A DNA stretch of 64,000 nucleotides from Andrena cerasifolii (lineage: Eukaryota; Arthropoda; Insecta; Hymenoptera; Andrenidae): the NCBI RefSeq assembly GCF_050908995.1, contig NC_135127.1, positions 12,294,001 through 12,358,000 of the forward strand, in the 5' to 3' direction. The stretch's first letter is position 1, and each line of letters begins with the position of its first letter. This document shows positions 12,301 to 23,655 of the stretch, one piece after another. Position numbers and translations under genes: made by a program. Below the pieces are notes generated by a model. The model worked only from the letters and a program-made list of their open reading frames with translations, did not search any database and was not told the origin of the DNA.

Positions 12301-13670
12301 GGAAAAGGTAGCGAGCGAGGGGGGTTCATTGAGGAACGGCACGTGCAGAGGATAGAGCGCGAGGTGGAAGGTACGAGGTACGAGCACCGCAGGGGGTAGA
12401 GGCCGGGGCCAGAGGGGCAACAACAGGGTTGCCTGGCGACCATCAGCCGCGGGTTGCCCCTGGCGACTGATTGCGTCACTGCAGCGCCGTATGACGTCAC
12501 GCGACGCCACTGCCCTTGACCGCTCGAGTCCGGGAAGAGCGTCCTGGCGACCCTTTTCTCCCGCCACCACTGCCTCCTCCTCCTCCATCCTCACCCCATC
12601 CCGTCATCACCACCGCCACCCGCTCCGACGCTGTCGTAATCCGAACGGCAGAAGCTATCCGTGGAACCCAACAAACACCTGCACCGCCTGTGTATGTACG
12701 AGCTATGTACGTTCCTTGCAAATCATCCCCCTGACCCGCCACTTGTAACCGGGGGTGCAAGCGCACCACCAAAATAGTCCACTCGTTGCGGATATTTTCC
12801 ACGTTACGTTCATCCGACGTCATCACTTTCAACCACTCGCAGTGCTTGATTCGCGCCGGAGATAAAACGAGTTGGCGAAAATGATAATGAGATTCCAACG
12901 TTCTATCTTCCCCGCGTTTTCCGTTTTATTACAGAGCCAGGTGCATCGACGTCAACTGGGAATACTTTTCCGTTCACCCTCCTACCATCTGACCGTACAG
13001 ATATTCTTGCTTTCTTTAAATTTCCATAGATGTCGGAAGTTAGAAAGCACAAAATTAAGAAGTATGATCTTTGATTTATGAATACTCGGCCCTGCTATTT
13101 CGCTATTTTATGGCATTCGCAACATGTCAAGTTACTTGTGTATGAACGTGGGCGTGGACGTGCGCGCTCGCACACGTGCCAGTGTGCGCGCGTGTATGTG
13201 TACCGAACTTAGCCAGCTGACGTTCGTTCATTCACTTGGCTCATCCATTCATAAAATGCAGTACTGCGACACGCATGCGCACGCCCTTTCTTTTTGCCAA
13301 CGCAATTTGATGCTTTACCGATAGCTGAAACAGTTGTTTCGATTGCCGGAGAATCGGATACCTTTCACCGCTTTAATCTCGCGCGTCTCGATGATACGTG
13401 CCCGCGAAAAGTCGTTTCCTGTTTTCCATTAACATCGGTGAAAAAAGTTCGCCCGCGCACCACCAGATAGCACGAGTTCTCGCTTCCAGCGTGTACGCGT
13501 TCCGTGTTCCCTCCTCGCGGGAAGGATGCAATTTGTACAAATATTCCTCGTCTATTTGCTGGGAAATAAAGGGAGGCAGTATTCTTCGGCTCGGTTTAAA
13601 GTTCATTTCGCGAAAGATGAAGCTGCGATTGAATATCAGTTGTTGATAGGACTCGTAGCGGGTGTTCTGG
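9301..13670. other. CpG-rich intergenic region, no gene supported
   Basis: Long open frames occur on both strands, but they are Arg/Ser/Pro-rich, have no recognisable domain and overlap each other, as expected in CpG-rich DNA. Visible sites are a perfect MEF2/TATA-type CTATAAATAG at 10229-10238, a CCAG/CAAG short tandem run at about 11340-11385, and an X-box/CRE cluster near 12.43-12.50 kb (listed separately). Confidence 0.5.
12428..12499 (+). promoter_or_regulatory. Two RFX X-box-like sites plus full CRE
   Basis: GTTGCC-T-GGCGAC (12428-12440) and GTTGCC-CCT-GGCGAC (12453-12467) each match GTNRCC-N(0-3)-RGYAAC at 11 of 12 positions. A palindromic CRE, TGACGTCA, follows at 12492-12499. No gene start is visible next to the cluster. 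Confidence 0.4.
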
Positions 13671-13787
13671 CCAATCAGTATCGCGTGGTTGACACTTGGT
13701 CACGGGCGACGCATGAGAAGCGGATGATCGGTCGGTTGTTATGTCGGTGAGGTTAAGTTGCTCGAGATACTGGTGGTACAAATGTGA
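13671..13787 (+). promoter_or_regulatory. PRADC1 promoter: CCAAT box and start-stop uORF
   Basis: GGCCAATCAG, an NF-Y type CCAAT box, lies at 13669-13678, about 150 bases before the PRADC1 start. An ATG followed immediately by TGA (13782-13787) forms a minimal start-stop upstream ORF if transcribed. Confidence 0.4.
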
Positions 13788-13822
13788 TTGTTAGTAATGA
13801 TACTAACGATGTGAAGGCTATC

Positions 13823-14667
13823 ATGCGAGTACAGGGGATGAGATTCTTCGCTCCCTTCTACGCTCTTATTTTATTCGGCCTTAAGATATCATGCGGAGTC
13901 AGTGAAGGTTTGTGCAATCGTAAAGATATCGAAGCTACCGACGTGTATTTACGTCACTCAACTTAATATTTGCCCTTAAACGTTTGTTAGGGCATTTGTT
14001 TAAATTTAAGTCGAGGGGATCCTTTATCGATACAAGTATCGGTGCAGATGTGTTCTTCGAAATAATATACCCGCCTGAATTGGAATATACGTACAAGTTA
14101 AGGCCTGCCAAAGATTTCGGGGCTCCTTTCGTGAGTATCGTTGGAATTACTGGCACTGTACCGAACGGGAACATTAATTTATATTATTTCTTCTATGCGA
14201 CATACTTTCAGAATGCGAGCTTCTTGGAAGAAAGAATTCCTCTAGTTCCGATAGATCCTCCTCATGGCTGTCAGGTAGCGAAAAATGTCAAAGAGTTGAA
14301 GGGTAGAATCGCGTTGATAGAGAGAGGGGACTGCAGTTTCTTTGCCAAGACCATAATGGCAGAAGAAGCTGGGGCGAAAGCTGTAATCATAGCGGACTAT
14401 CACTCGTCTTCTATCGAAGAGTCGATAAATAGTCCATTGGCGGATCCATGGGCAGATTATTACTATATTGAAATGATACGTGACGATACTATCGCATCAT
14501 CCCAGTCGGTAAACATACCCGCTGGATTCTTGCTTGGTAAAAACGGCAAAATGATCAGGCAGACGTTGCAACGTCTGAATCAACCATTCGCCTTAATCAA
14601 TATCCCAGTAAATTTAACTTATACTTCTTTGGATAAGCTACACCAACCGCCGTGGTTGTTCTGGTGA
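13823..14667 (+). CDS. PRADC1: PRADC1-like protease-associated-domain secreted glycoprotein
   Basis: Exons are 13823-13907, 14048-14130 and 14212-14667, about 207 residues against 188 in human PRADC1. A signal peptide covers roughly residues 1-25 (RFFAPFYALILFGLKISCGVS). A PA domain follows with the blocks RPAKDFGAPF, IALIERGDCSFFAKT, GAKAVIIAD, IPAGFLLGKNGKMIR and the family C-terminal ending PPWLFW. PA domains mediate protein interaction and are not catalytic. The protein is expected in the secretory pathway or outside the cell. The 81-base intron 2 is a multiple of three and free of stops, so retention would add 27 residues. The stop is only 179 bases from the convergent aminopeptidase stop. 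Confidence 0.92.
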
Positions 14668-14846
14668 TCTTCGATAGGATTTCAAATACATAGGACAGAT
14701 AGAATTTCAAATCGATATTCGCGTAAGGAAACCAAGGTGTTTAGGATTAGTTGCAAAGAAAGTAACTATGTAAACAATTTATTATGTATTGTAATTGTAA
14801 AAAATAACAAATGCGTGATTTCGGAATTTTCTTGTCATGTTGATCG

Positions 14847-17007
14847 TTATTTTGAGATCGGACGCGTTTCTCTCTCCAACCACTCGAGCGCTTGAGCATT
14901 TTCTGACCCTTGCAACAGAGGTTTCAAAGTGTTCAAACATCTTGCATGGTAATTATTCAAATGTTCAATCTGAAAAAGGGATTACACTTAACTATTATAA
15001 GGGAACTAAATGAATCGCGAGAAAGAAACGGAGCGCATACCTCGTTATCTGTTAATAATGAAAGATCCAGGAGTTTGGTTTGTACAGGCACCAATGTAAC
15101 AGTCTGGAAAGTGAGGAAGCCACGATTCTTGTAATTGTAGGGCGTATTTGCCTTTACTACCACTTCGATGTTCTCCAGTCTAATACCGAATTTCTCATCC
15201 TCGTAATAGCCTGGTTCTAATGATTTCATCGATTATATTCATATTAATGCTGTACGTATATAGTGAAAACATGGATAATTCTTGTAATTTATACCATTCG
15301 AGAGAAACATGCCAGGCTGTAAACCTGGGTCATCTGGATATGGTCTCCAAGATATGCCAATAGGTCCCTCGTGAACGTTTAGGTACGAACCTACTCCGTG
15401 CCCGGTACCGTGAAGGTAATTAAGACTGTAATTGTACATTTAAGTATGAATACATAGTATTTTCAATTTTATAAGCAAAGAAGATATATATCTACCCGAC
15501 ACTCCATAAGTTCTCACGAACGAGCGTATCGAGGTAATTTCCTTGTATCATTAGAGGGAAAATAGCTGACGCGAGGCGACACTGGCCCTTGTACACTCTT
15601 GTGAAACATTCGCGCTCGAAACGCGTCGGATTTCCAAAATGAAATGTCCTCGTCACGTCTGTAGTTCCATCCTTGTATTGTGCACCGGAATCGCAAAGAT
15701 ACAGTTCTTTGTCTGTGATCGGTACATCTGTCTTTGACGTTGGTAGATAATGGATTATCGCTCCGTGAGGTCCAACTGATGAAATCGTTGGGAAACTCAG
15801 CCCAGCAAAATGTTCCTGCTCCCTTTTGGATAACACACATTGTAATGTCTATTGCATTCAAATTTTGTGATTTCGCATGTCAATACTCTTACTGCCTAAA
15901 TTTTTCAAGTCGCGTTGCTCCGGTTACTTCGGTAACGATTTCCTTTTTAACTGTAATTTCATGTTCCAACCAAGCGAAATACTTAACAAGCGCGACTGCG
16001 TCCCGCACGTGCGCCGCCTTCATCCCTTCGATTTCAACAGAATTTTTTATAGCTTTCATAATACTTATCGGTGTAATGCTAGCGTGCTTTTTCACTTCTC
16101 CGCAATCGGCATGCAAAGCGTAGCTGGAACTATTGCTTATCCATATTTTCTCATTGCTTGTACACGAATTTGCAATCTGTTTCAGAAACAAGTGTATATC
16201 TTCGTAAGAGTGATAAACCACATTTACTTCCTCGTCTATCAGCTGCTGTTGAGCCTTTTCGCTCAGTCTTTGTTTATCGATGAACAAATGCAAATCGTCC
16301 AGAGTAAGGACAGCGTATGCAAAGAAAACAGGATTATAGGGTATGTCGGAGCCTCTCAAGTTCAAAAGATACGCTACTTCGTCCAAAGCTGTGACTACAA
16401 GTGCCTTAACATTATTCTTACTCATGTCATCTTTGCAATCACTGACTTTCTTTCCGGCGCTACGTCCGGAAAATTTCATTATATGAGGTAGAACGGTGTT
16501 AGCTGTAGGGTCAGGTTGCTCGTTGCCCCAAACTTTGTCGATCACATTCTCCTCGAGTGGCATCAGGCTGTGTCCAGCCGCTGTTAAACTGGTATGTAAG
16601 ACTGCCCATTCCGTGTAACTCATTAAATTAGCATCCGCACCGACGGTAGATTTAGGTGGTAAGTTAGCAACCAACCAGGCAGCCCTTGTTGGAGTATCCA
16701 GCGAACCTTCTCTCATAAGTGTCCATGCCTCTGGCGGATCAAACTCCGCCAAAGCTTGCACGTAGTACCTTCCATCTGTCCACAACAAAGCTTTATTCAA
16801 TGTAATGATCGCGGTGCCATAAGAACCAGTGAAACCACTGATGAAACGAACTCTTTTATCCCGTTCTCTCAAATATTCTGATTGATGAGCGTCAGCGGAA
16901 TTTACGATCAATGCTTCGACGCCTATCCCTTTAATACCACCTACTTGAATAGTTTCCATTAGCTCTCTGAGCTTAGCTAATTTAATTGCGCCCTGTCTCT
17001 GTGCCAT
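14847..17007 (-). CDS. ApepP: Cytosolic Xaa-Pro aminopeptidase (XPNPEP1 type)
   Basis: Five minus-strand exons: 15893-17007, 15496-15822, 15295-15425, 15041-15216 and 14847-14969. They give 623 residues, the same as human XPNPEP1. This M24B metalloaminopeptidase removes an N-terminal residue preceding proline. Two creatinase-like N-terminal domains precede the catalytic pita-bread fold. The metal-binding set is visible: LCDSGAQYKDGTTDVTRT (two Asp), HGTGHGVGS (His), NEPGYYEDEKFGIR and RLENIEVV (two Glu). The C-terminal block LEWLERETRPISK is typical. There is no signal peptide or anchor, so it is cytosolic. A strong donor (GTAAGT on minus at 17090) suggests an upstream 5' UTR exon ending at 17091. 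Confidence 0.96.
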
Positions 17008-17099
17008 ATCGGAGCTTCGGCAATAACAAGTTTGTTAGGAATTAATAATGCACCAAGACAGAATAAAGAACTGTACTAACTTGGACTTACCTTGGTATA

Positions 17100-19100
17100 T
17101 AGTTTTCTTAAATTGAGAACAAAAGTTGAATTTAAAAGACACTTGCAAATGTAGGCAATGGAATACGAAGAAACCTGTTTATTCGTTGGCCTTATCTCAT
17201 CAAAGTGTAATCTTATCAGGTCTCTTACGAAGATATCGGGCTCATTAATTCGGCCGGCTATTTATGAGAAACAGCAAGTCTAAATACCATACTGCATACT
17301 ATAATTCTTTAAATCGCTAACCACGGCGTTTTAAATAGCAATGATACAGCTTTGCTCCAGGTTAGAAATAGCGAGTTCTCTCTTCAATACACAGCCACCT
17401 GAAAATACAGTTATGTACTTTCGTGTCGATAACTTCTACTTATAAATCGTTGAGAGCCATCCTCACAATAATACGTACTATCGTTACTATTATCGTTCAA
17501 ACTGACTATTTTTCAACACATTTTAAACTTAAATGTTGTCCAGCTTATGGAGGAAGGAACGCGACAGCCATACTTAAAACGGTCACACCTATGCACTACG
17601 CACCTACGTACGTCGCGATCAGGAAATTCGCTCAAGTTAATAGGAACACAGAATGTTGAAGGAGATAAGAGGTAGTTCACCGCTAGAGAGAGAGGGCCGT
17701 ACTGTGTGCGACAAGGAAAGAGACATCCGAGATTAGAAACATTAGCATTGTCCCAGAAAATTAACGAATTTCTTTCTGTCTGTCGATAATTTATGCACTT
17801 TTACCTCGACCACCTTCCTATATAGTAGTGGTGCTAATTTATTCGTGCTAAGAGATGAAAAAATTTGTTTTCCTTATTTTTAGTGTTTGATGTCATGAAT
17901 GTTTCCTGAAAATTAGGAACCGAAATTCGCAAAAATATCGAAGATGTAGACATTTTTTATGAAATTTTGAAAGTGTAATCTACATCTTCGATATTTTTGC
18001 GAATTTCCGTCCCTAATTTTTACGAAACATTCGTGACATATCAAGCACTGAAAATAAGGAAAAAATATTTTTATCTTTTTGGCATATCTTGGTGTATGCC
18101 CTGCCTTAAATGTTTAAAGAATAGTCCTGGAAAATAAAAATCTTTTTCTTCGCCTTCATAAATAAAAAATGTTGGAGAAGGATTTAAACTCTCAACGTTT
18201 TAAAAATAAAAATTGTTTTTTTAGTTTTTCGGACTTTTTTCGAAGACTGTTTGTCGCACGAGTAAAAGTAAGACAACATAAAAGATGCTCCTTGTCTGGA
18301 TCTACAACTTTTGTTTGACATATTTTGTTATGTAATCAATAACTTGAAGGATATTATATAAAATTGACTTTGTGAGCTGTTAAATAATTATTTAAATTTC
18401 CAAGGGCCAGGAGCACCTTTTCCCGTTATCTGATCGGATGATCGGGGGTGCCGCGAAGAAAATTAAAAAGTCGAAAATCCACCCTAAATAGTATCCAAGC
18501 ACGCAACACCCTTCAGCATTTCAACACTTTTCAGAGTAGTTCCTGAATTGGACGCTGCTCATGCACAGAGGTCACTGAATTCGTTTGTATCTCGAGTTAT
18601 GGGTCGGTAACACAGTCTGGGTGGTGACACGAAGTTCCATAAGATGATTGGTCTATCCTATACTTCGTCGATGATAGTTGATAAGATGGAGCTTATATTT
18701 ATTTGATTAATTGTGTCATAAGAGCTTGTGAAAATTAGTAGGAGTTAGAAGATCTCCGGAGTCCGGTGGCCCTACCCGTGCACGAGCGTTGAAGACCCAG
18801 AAGGGTCGCGACGCGAACGTGACATAAGCTTAAGCGCCCTAAGCCTCGTTACCCATCGAGCCAAATTGATTGATATCGAGTGATATGAAAAATCTATGTG
18901 TACCAATGTCCAGGGGCGAGCGTCAGAGGCATGACGTCATTCGTCAGGACAACATCCCCCATCTAAGGATGGAAGTTGGTGCTGGCACTGCTGGGCGAAG
19001 TATCGTTCGCTTTTCGCGAGCAAGCGGCTCGATCGGTTTTCTTCGAAAAGAAAGTCATCTCTAAAGCATTATCGTGATGTGGAAAATGACTATTATATAG
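17100..19100. other. Intergenic, transposon remnants, no gene seen
   Basis: AT-rich DNA contains the fold-back element at 17.85-18.08 kb. A GC-richer patch at about 18.40-18.86 kb, unlike its surroundings, may be a transposon remnant. A palindromic CRE (ATGACGTCAT) is at 18931-18940. No coding exon is recognised. Confidence 0.45.
17854..18075. repeat. Long imperfect inverted repeat (fold-back element)
   Basis: The left arm (about 17854-17952) and the right arm (about 17976-18075) are reverse complements at roughly 85-90% over 100 bases, separated by about 25 bases. The inner arms CGCAAAAATATCGAAGATGT and their complement match exactly. This is a non-coding MITE-like or hairpin-forming element. 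Confidence 0.85.
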
Positions 19101-19142
19101 CGTGATTGTCCGTGGCGGCGAAGTAACATCGATTAAGAGACA

Positions 19143-19833
19143 TATAAAACGTCCGATGACACGCAACAAGCGTCGATGCACACAGCACACAGCACGCATC
19201 GATTTTACCGGGGAAACATGAGTAACGGAATTTACGGAATCAACGGACAAGTGGACGTAGCCCTCGCGAGTGGCAGTGGGCTTCGAATGCAATGGGAATA
19301 TTTCGTGAGGACGGGTGAGTGCCAATATATCGTAGTTTACTTTTAAAAGAACTTGCTTCAAGCGTAAAATGTATATTCGTTGGTCTTACGGAACGGTTCG
19401 ATAACGTTTCTTCTGATAATTATATATTTGGCAGTATTTTTACATTTGAATGTAAGTAACGAAAACTATTAATTTCACCTTTACCATTCTGTATTTTGTA
19501 TATTCTAACGTGCCGATATGTAGGTACCATATACGGTTAATTAGCGTCCTTGTACATATGTACCAATGCCCGTGTAACTTCGAAAGCTCACCACCTGTTA
19601 ACTATTACTTCCTATGCAACATGTAACATAATTCTCTTAGATTCCAACTAAAAGAAATTTGTATTGCATATTTCGTGCTTTGTAATTGTACAATGAAACC
19701 TTGCCGAATTAGTAGCTTTAAAATAACAAGGCCATGTCCTTTTTCACTGTCTGGTCAAGACAGGCGTATACTACTTAACACTGTCGTTTTCTGTTTTCTG
19801 TTTTCTGTTTTCCATCTAGAGTATTTAGACTGA
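19143..19833 (+). CDS. Orphan TATA promoter with candidate first exon of a small ORF
   Basis: A perfect TATAAAA is at 19143-19149. An ATG in good context (GAAACATGAG) at 19218 opens a codon-like stretch of 32 residues (MSNGIYGINGQVDVALASG...) ending at a strong donor, GG|GTGAGT, after 19314. The nearest strong acceptor (TTTTCTGTTTTCCATCTAG, ending at 19819) joins in phase and gives four more codons and TGA at 19831-19833, a 36-residue product. Alternatively this is a 5' leader exon of the fucosyltransferase gene 0.9 kb downstream, in which case the ORF is upstream and not in its frame. The protein is not recognised. Confidence 0.3.
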
Positions 19834-20222
19834 AAACCTTTGCCATCTCGCGTATAAATTATAGAGTGCAACATGATTTAATGTACTTTTAAATTATAAT
19901 ACAAAACGCTCGAATAACAATGTTGACAACAATGGACTATTTTTTTACTGTTCCTATTATTTTTGTTACTTACATTACCCACATTTTTACCATTTTACAA
20001 TCATCTACACGTAAAAAGACGAATGCTGTTCAATATAAATGGTATTATCATTGTAAAGATGTACGTCGGAAAACAAAGGGCATGGCACACCTGTAGATAA
20101 GAAATGCCGGACTAGTGGAAGTTGAAGAGTAGAAAATAATAAGCAGAGAGCTGTAGTGCGGAGGATAGAAAAAGAATTGATCTGTACGTAGTGACAGCAC
20201 CCTACAGGAATAAATAAGGATA

Positions 20223-21293
20223 ATGAGTCACGCTCAGCAGCATGTACTTGCAAGCGCAATAGTTCTAGCTCTGATAGTGGTCTTCGCCATCCATGTCTTC
20301 CTGTTTCCCATGTACACATCCAACCCGCCAGCTCGTCATATAAAAATCTCTACGTACGAGCAAGCTCTTTGTCGCACCACGTTGAAGAATATCAGAATAC
20401 CGCCAGAGTGGAGGAATCCCTGTCCCAAATATGGAATAGTCTCGGCAGTCCAGGGTGGCAGACTTGGGAATCAAATCTGGGAATATGCCTCTGTATGGGC
20501 TACTGCCAGAAGAACTGGTTTGGAACCATTCATGCCACGCTGCATACTTAAAACTTTGGAGGAATACTTTGAGAATCTTAGTATTCCTCCTCTAAGCTAT
20601 ATCGGACGCTGTAACCTGGATGTCAGTCAGGTTGTCAACTCCCTCGGGCAGTGGAACAGCACAGAACAAAATATCATCATACCGAGGTAAGTTGCTTTGT
20701 CTCGTTCGTCGTAGTCGATAGATATCTTAGAATTCTCTCGTCGACTCAACAGGCACGCTGCTTACTGGTCTCTTATCCTGGTATGGTTGGATGACGTTCG
20801 AAGAGAATTTACATTTAAGCCAAATTTAAGAACATATGCAGATAAGGTACTGAAAGAGGTAGCAGAAGATTTCAACTTATCTGAACCAATTTTTGTAAGC
20901 ATACATGTACGGAGAACAGATTACATAGATTATTTATGGCAGAAATTGAAAATCAGACCTGCGCCTGTTAGCTATTATTTTACAGCGATGGATTACTTCA
21001 TTGGCAAGTATAGTAACGTAGTATTCGTAGTGACTAGCGATAATATAGTTTGGTGTAAATATAATTTGCATAGCAAACGACATAAAATCAAATTCGTCTC
21101 CGATGTGGACGCAAAGGGTCCTGGCAAAGACCTTGCAGTTTTATCAGCGTGTAATCACAGTATTATAGATTATGGTACATATGGTTCATTTGGCGCAATT
21201 TTAGCCGCCGGTGAAACTGTGGTGTATAATGTAACAACGTACTTTTCTACCTTAATTGCTGAAGTTTTGCCAAATTGGAAGATAATGAGTTGA
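20223..21293 (+). CDS. Galactoside alpha-1,2-fucosyltransferase (GT11, FUT2-like)
   Basis: Two exons, 20223-20686 and 20753-21293, separated by a 66-base intron, give 334 residues. This is a type II membrane protein: a short tail, a signal anchor (ASAIVLALIVVFAIHVFLF, about residues 10-28), then a lumenal catalytic domain. GT11 motifs are clear: GGRLGNQIWEYA in the N-terminal half, HVRRTDY (the HxRRxD GDP-fucose motif I), VVFVVTSDNIVWC, DLAVLSACNHSIIDYGTYG and an NVT sequon. The family transfers fucose from GDP-fucose to the 2-OH of terminal galactose in the Golgi. AATAAA at 21515-21520 is the likely poly(A) signal. The insect substrate is unknown. Confidence 0.93.
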
Positions 21294-21599
21294 ACAACAA
21301 TCAAAAGAACACTTTCTATAGATCTCAGATTAAATATAACACATGTACAAATACTCTGTTCAAAATACTTTATATAACGAATCAAACGGTCGTTTCGTTC
21401 GATTTCATCATGCGGAGATTACATTCTCCGCCGTTTATTCCCAGATTAACACTGCTGAAGAGCGAAACTTTGGGTAGATGCAAACGTTTATTTATTACTA
21501 ATATTCTTTCATAGAATAAAACGTTTCCCAAATACACGTTCATAATTTTCAATCGATAAATAATAAGTTTATTCATTAGGAAAAGATAAAATTCATCTC

Positions 21600-22890
21600 T
21601 AGACTATTTCGAAATTACTCAAATCTGTTCATATTACAGTTTCGTTTTCAATACACATAATCTTTTTCGACAATTTCTATAAAAAAAAATATTTATCGTT
21701 ATATTTCACGAAAATTTATATAAAAATGATACAAGTATGATGCTGGTAAATTGCTTAAGAACAAAATGCATAGTTTTTCACTTGATTGTGGCACGGTTAA
21801 AGAAATTTAAGAAACCTCAGCACCTTTAATGATAGTAAGAAAATTAACATATTTTAAAGGATTTATAAAAATCTAATGTATGAAAGGGATACAACGGAAC
21901 AATGGACCACTAATATCTAAAATTAAAACAGATGCTTATTTTTTTTACTGTTGTGACTCATATTCATGTGGCTCTGGAAAACTGAATAGATTCTATATTC
22001 TTTTGACATAACGAACCAATAAGCTGAGCCTAATCTAAAAATTTACAGAGATAAAAATGCAAGCTTTACAGTGGTCGGAAATAAATACCATAATTTTTGG
22101 ATGTTCGTATTATTGTTTGTCAGATCATGAGCTTTTGACTATAGTTTGAAATTGTTTCGTGATATAATATAACAATCGAAAAAATGTAGTTGAATGTATT
22201 TGCATTATGCATCAAGCGTGTCTTTCGTATGAAGACAAATTTGCAAAAGGAGAAATATTAATGATCTATGACTCTTACAATGTACAATGATTTCAACTGT
22301 GATTCTATTTCTTATTGTGCCAAAATTCTTAATATACATACACGTATAAAAAGAAAAAATTATACATGCACATATATACGTATAAATATATATATAGATA
22401 TATCCGTATATGTATATATACGATATGTATATGTATATATATATAAGAGTATAGAAAAATCTATGCATTCGCTTGTATGTGTGTGCATATACACACACAT
22501 ATGAGGAAATTATATCTATACAAGGTATTATATAATGTTTACAAATATATTGAACAAATGAATTATTTCTTCACCTCAGAATTAAATGTTTCGGAAAACG
22601 GAAAAATCAATAGGTTGATGGGAAAGATATTTTACATAAACCCAGTATATAAGTGTTTCAAATTTATTTACCACGTGACCTGATATATTCGATTTATAAT
22701 ATTTTATAAATTAGTCTAGTCGATGTGTCTATGTCTACATGTTAATATCTACAACATATATATATATAAAGCATCTTCAATGTATTTGTGCCTGTTAGTT
22801 GTTAATTAGAAAAGAAATATGGTTGAGGGAGGATATTATGACAGTCATATATCACAATTCACAATTTATAAGTGTTGAGCATTGAAATTG
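21600..22890. other. AT-rich intergenic DNA, no gene seen
   Basis: Low-complexity AT and TATA-type microsatellite sequence (for example 22370-22500) with no supported coding exon. It may include 3' sequence of the small minus-strand gene at 22.9-23.1 kb. Confidence 0.5.
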
Positions 22891-22901
22891 AAAAACAATC
22901 G

Positions 22902-23115
22902 TTAAGAATCTGTACAACTTTCAGGCATTGATATACCTAATCTACTCTGTACATTCTCTGTGATAATTTTATGTAATTTGTAAGAAAAAAAATAAAACAG
23001 ATGTGTTGAAACTTATTTAGTTTATAAACATAAGTTACTTACCGTCACAAATTGTAGTCCCAAAGAGTTCTTGAGCATAATAGTGGTCATTTTCATACCA
23101 GTCCAATACTACCAT
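22902..23115 (-). CDS. Small two-exon gene, uncharacterised 42-residue protein
   Basis: Minus-strand exon 1 (23115-23043) begins with ATG in GCATGG context, with an in-frame TGA nine codons upstream. It encodes MVVLDWYENDHYYAQELFGT and four more residues, and ends at a strong donor (G|GTAAGT). Exon 2 (22957-22902) follows a TTATCACAG acceptor, joins in phase 1, adds ENVQSRLGISMPESCTDS and stops. The intron is 85 bases. The product is acidic and polar, with no membrane segment or signal peptide. No family is recognised. The correct start context, both splice consensuses and maintained phase support a real gene, but the short length leaves doubt. Confidence 0.5.
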
Positions 23116-23234
23116 GCTGCGAATAAGTGTTCTGATTCCTCATGAATCTTTGATTTTCAAACCGGACTCAAACGACTCACAAACATGCAACAATGTTGCA
23201 AACTAGAAACCCTAACGCCCCGCGAAAACTCAAC

Positions 23235-23465
23235 ACCTGCAAGATCGCAAAAAATCCCCTCGCAACTTCTCTTGCAGGTGCGGTACTTCAAAAATCGAAA
23301 ATGTCTTCACACCGCACGACCCACAAAATCTTCTTTTTCCCACAAAAAAAAACAAAGTTTCGGCTGAATTCGGGGTTTTATGGGAAAATGGAAATTCACT
23401 TTGGCTTGTGGGCTAGTTAGAATTCCTAATTTTGTGGGGAAATCAGAATTTGAGTCGTGCGGTGC
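23235..23465. repeat. Nested short inverted repeats
   Basis: CACCTGCAAG near 23235 is repeated inverted as CTTGCAGGTG about 37 bases later. CACCGCACGAC near 23311 pairs with GTCGTGCGGTG near 23455, with TTTCCCACAAAA and TTTTGTGGGGAAA inside. This order resembles a degenerate fold-back transposon. Confidence 0.6.
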
Positions 23466-23655
23466 CGTCGCCGTGTTAGGAAGGAGTAAGTAGTGAAAGA
23501 AAGGATCATTAAATAATAATACTCTGTTATCGCTTAGCTGCATTTTATTGAAATAAGTGAAATGCAATACAATCAAATCTTACAAATATAATTGATGTGA
23601 TTATATATATTAATAAATCAATTTTATCAAAATCTTATTGATTAACAATTTGTTA

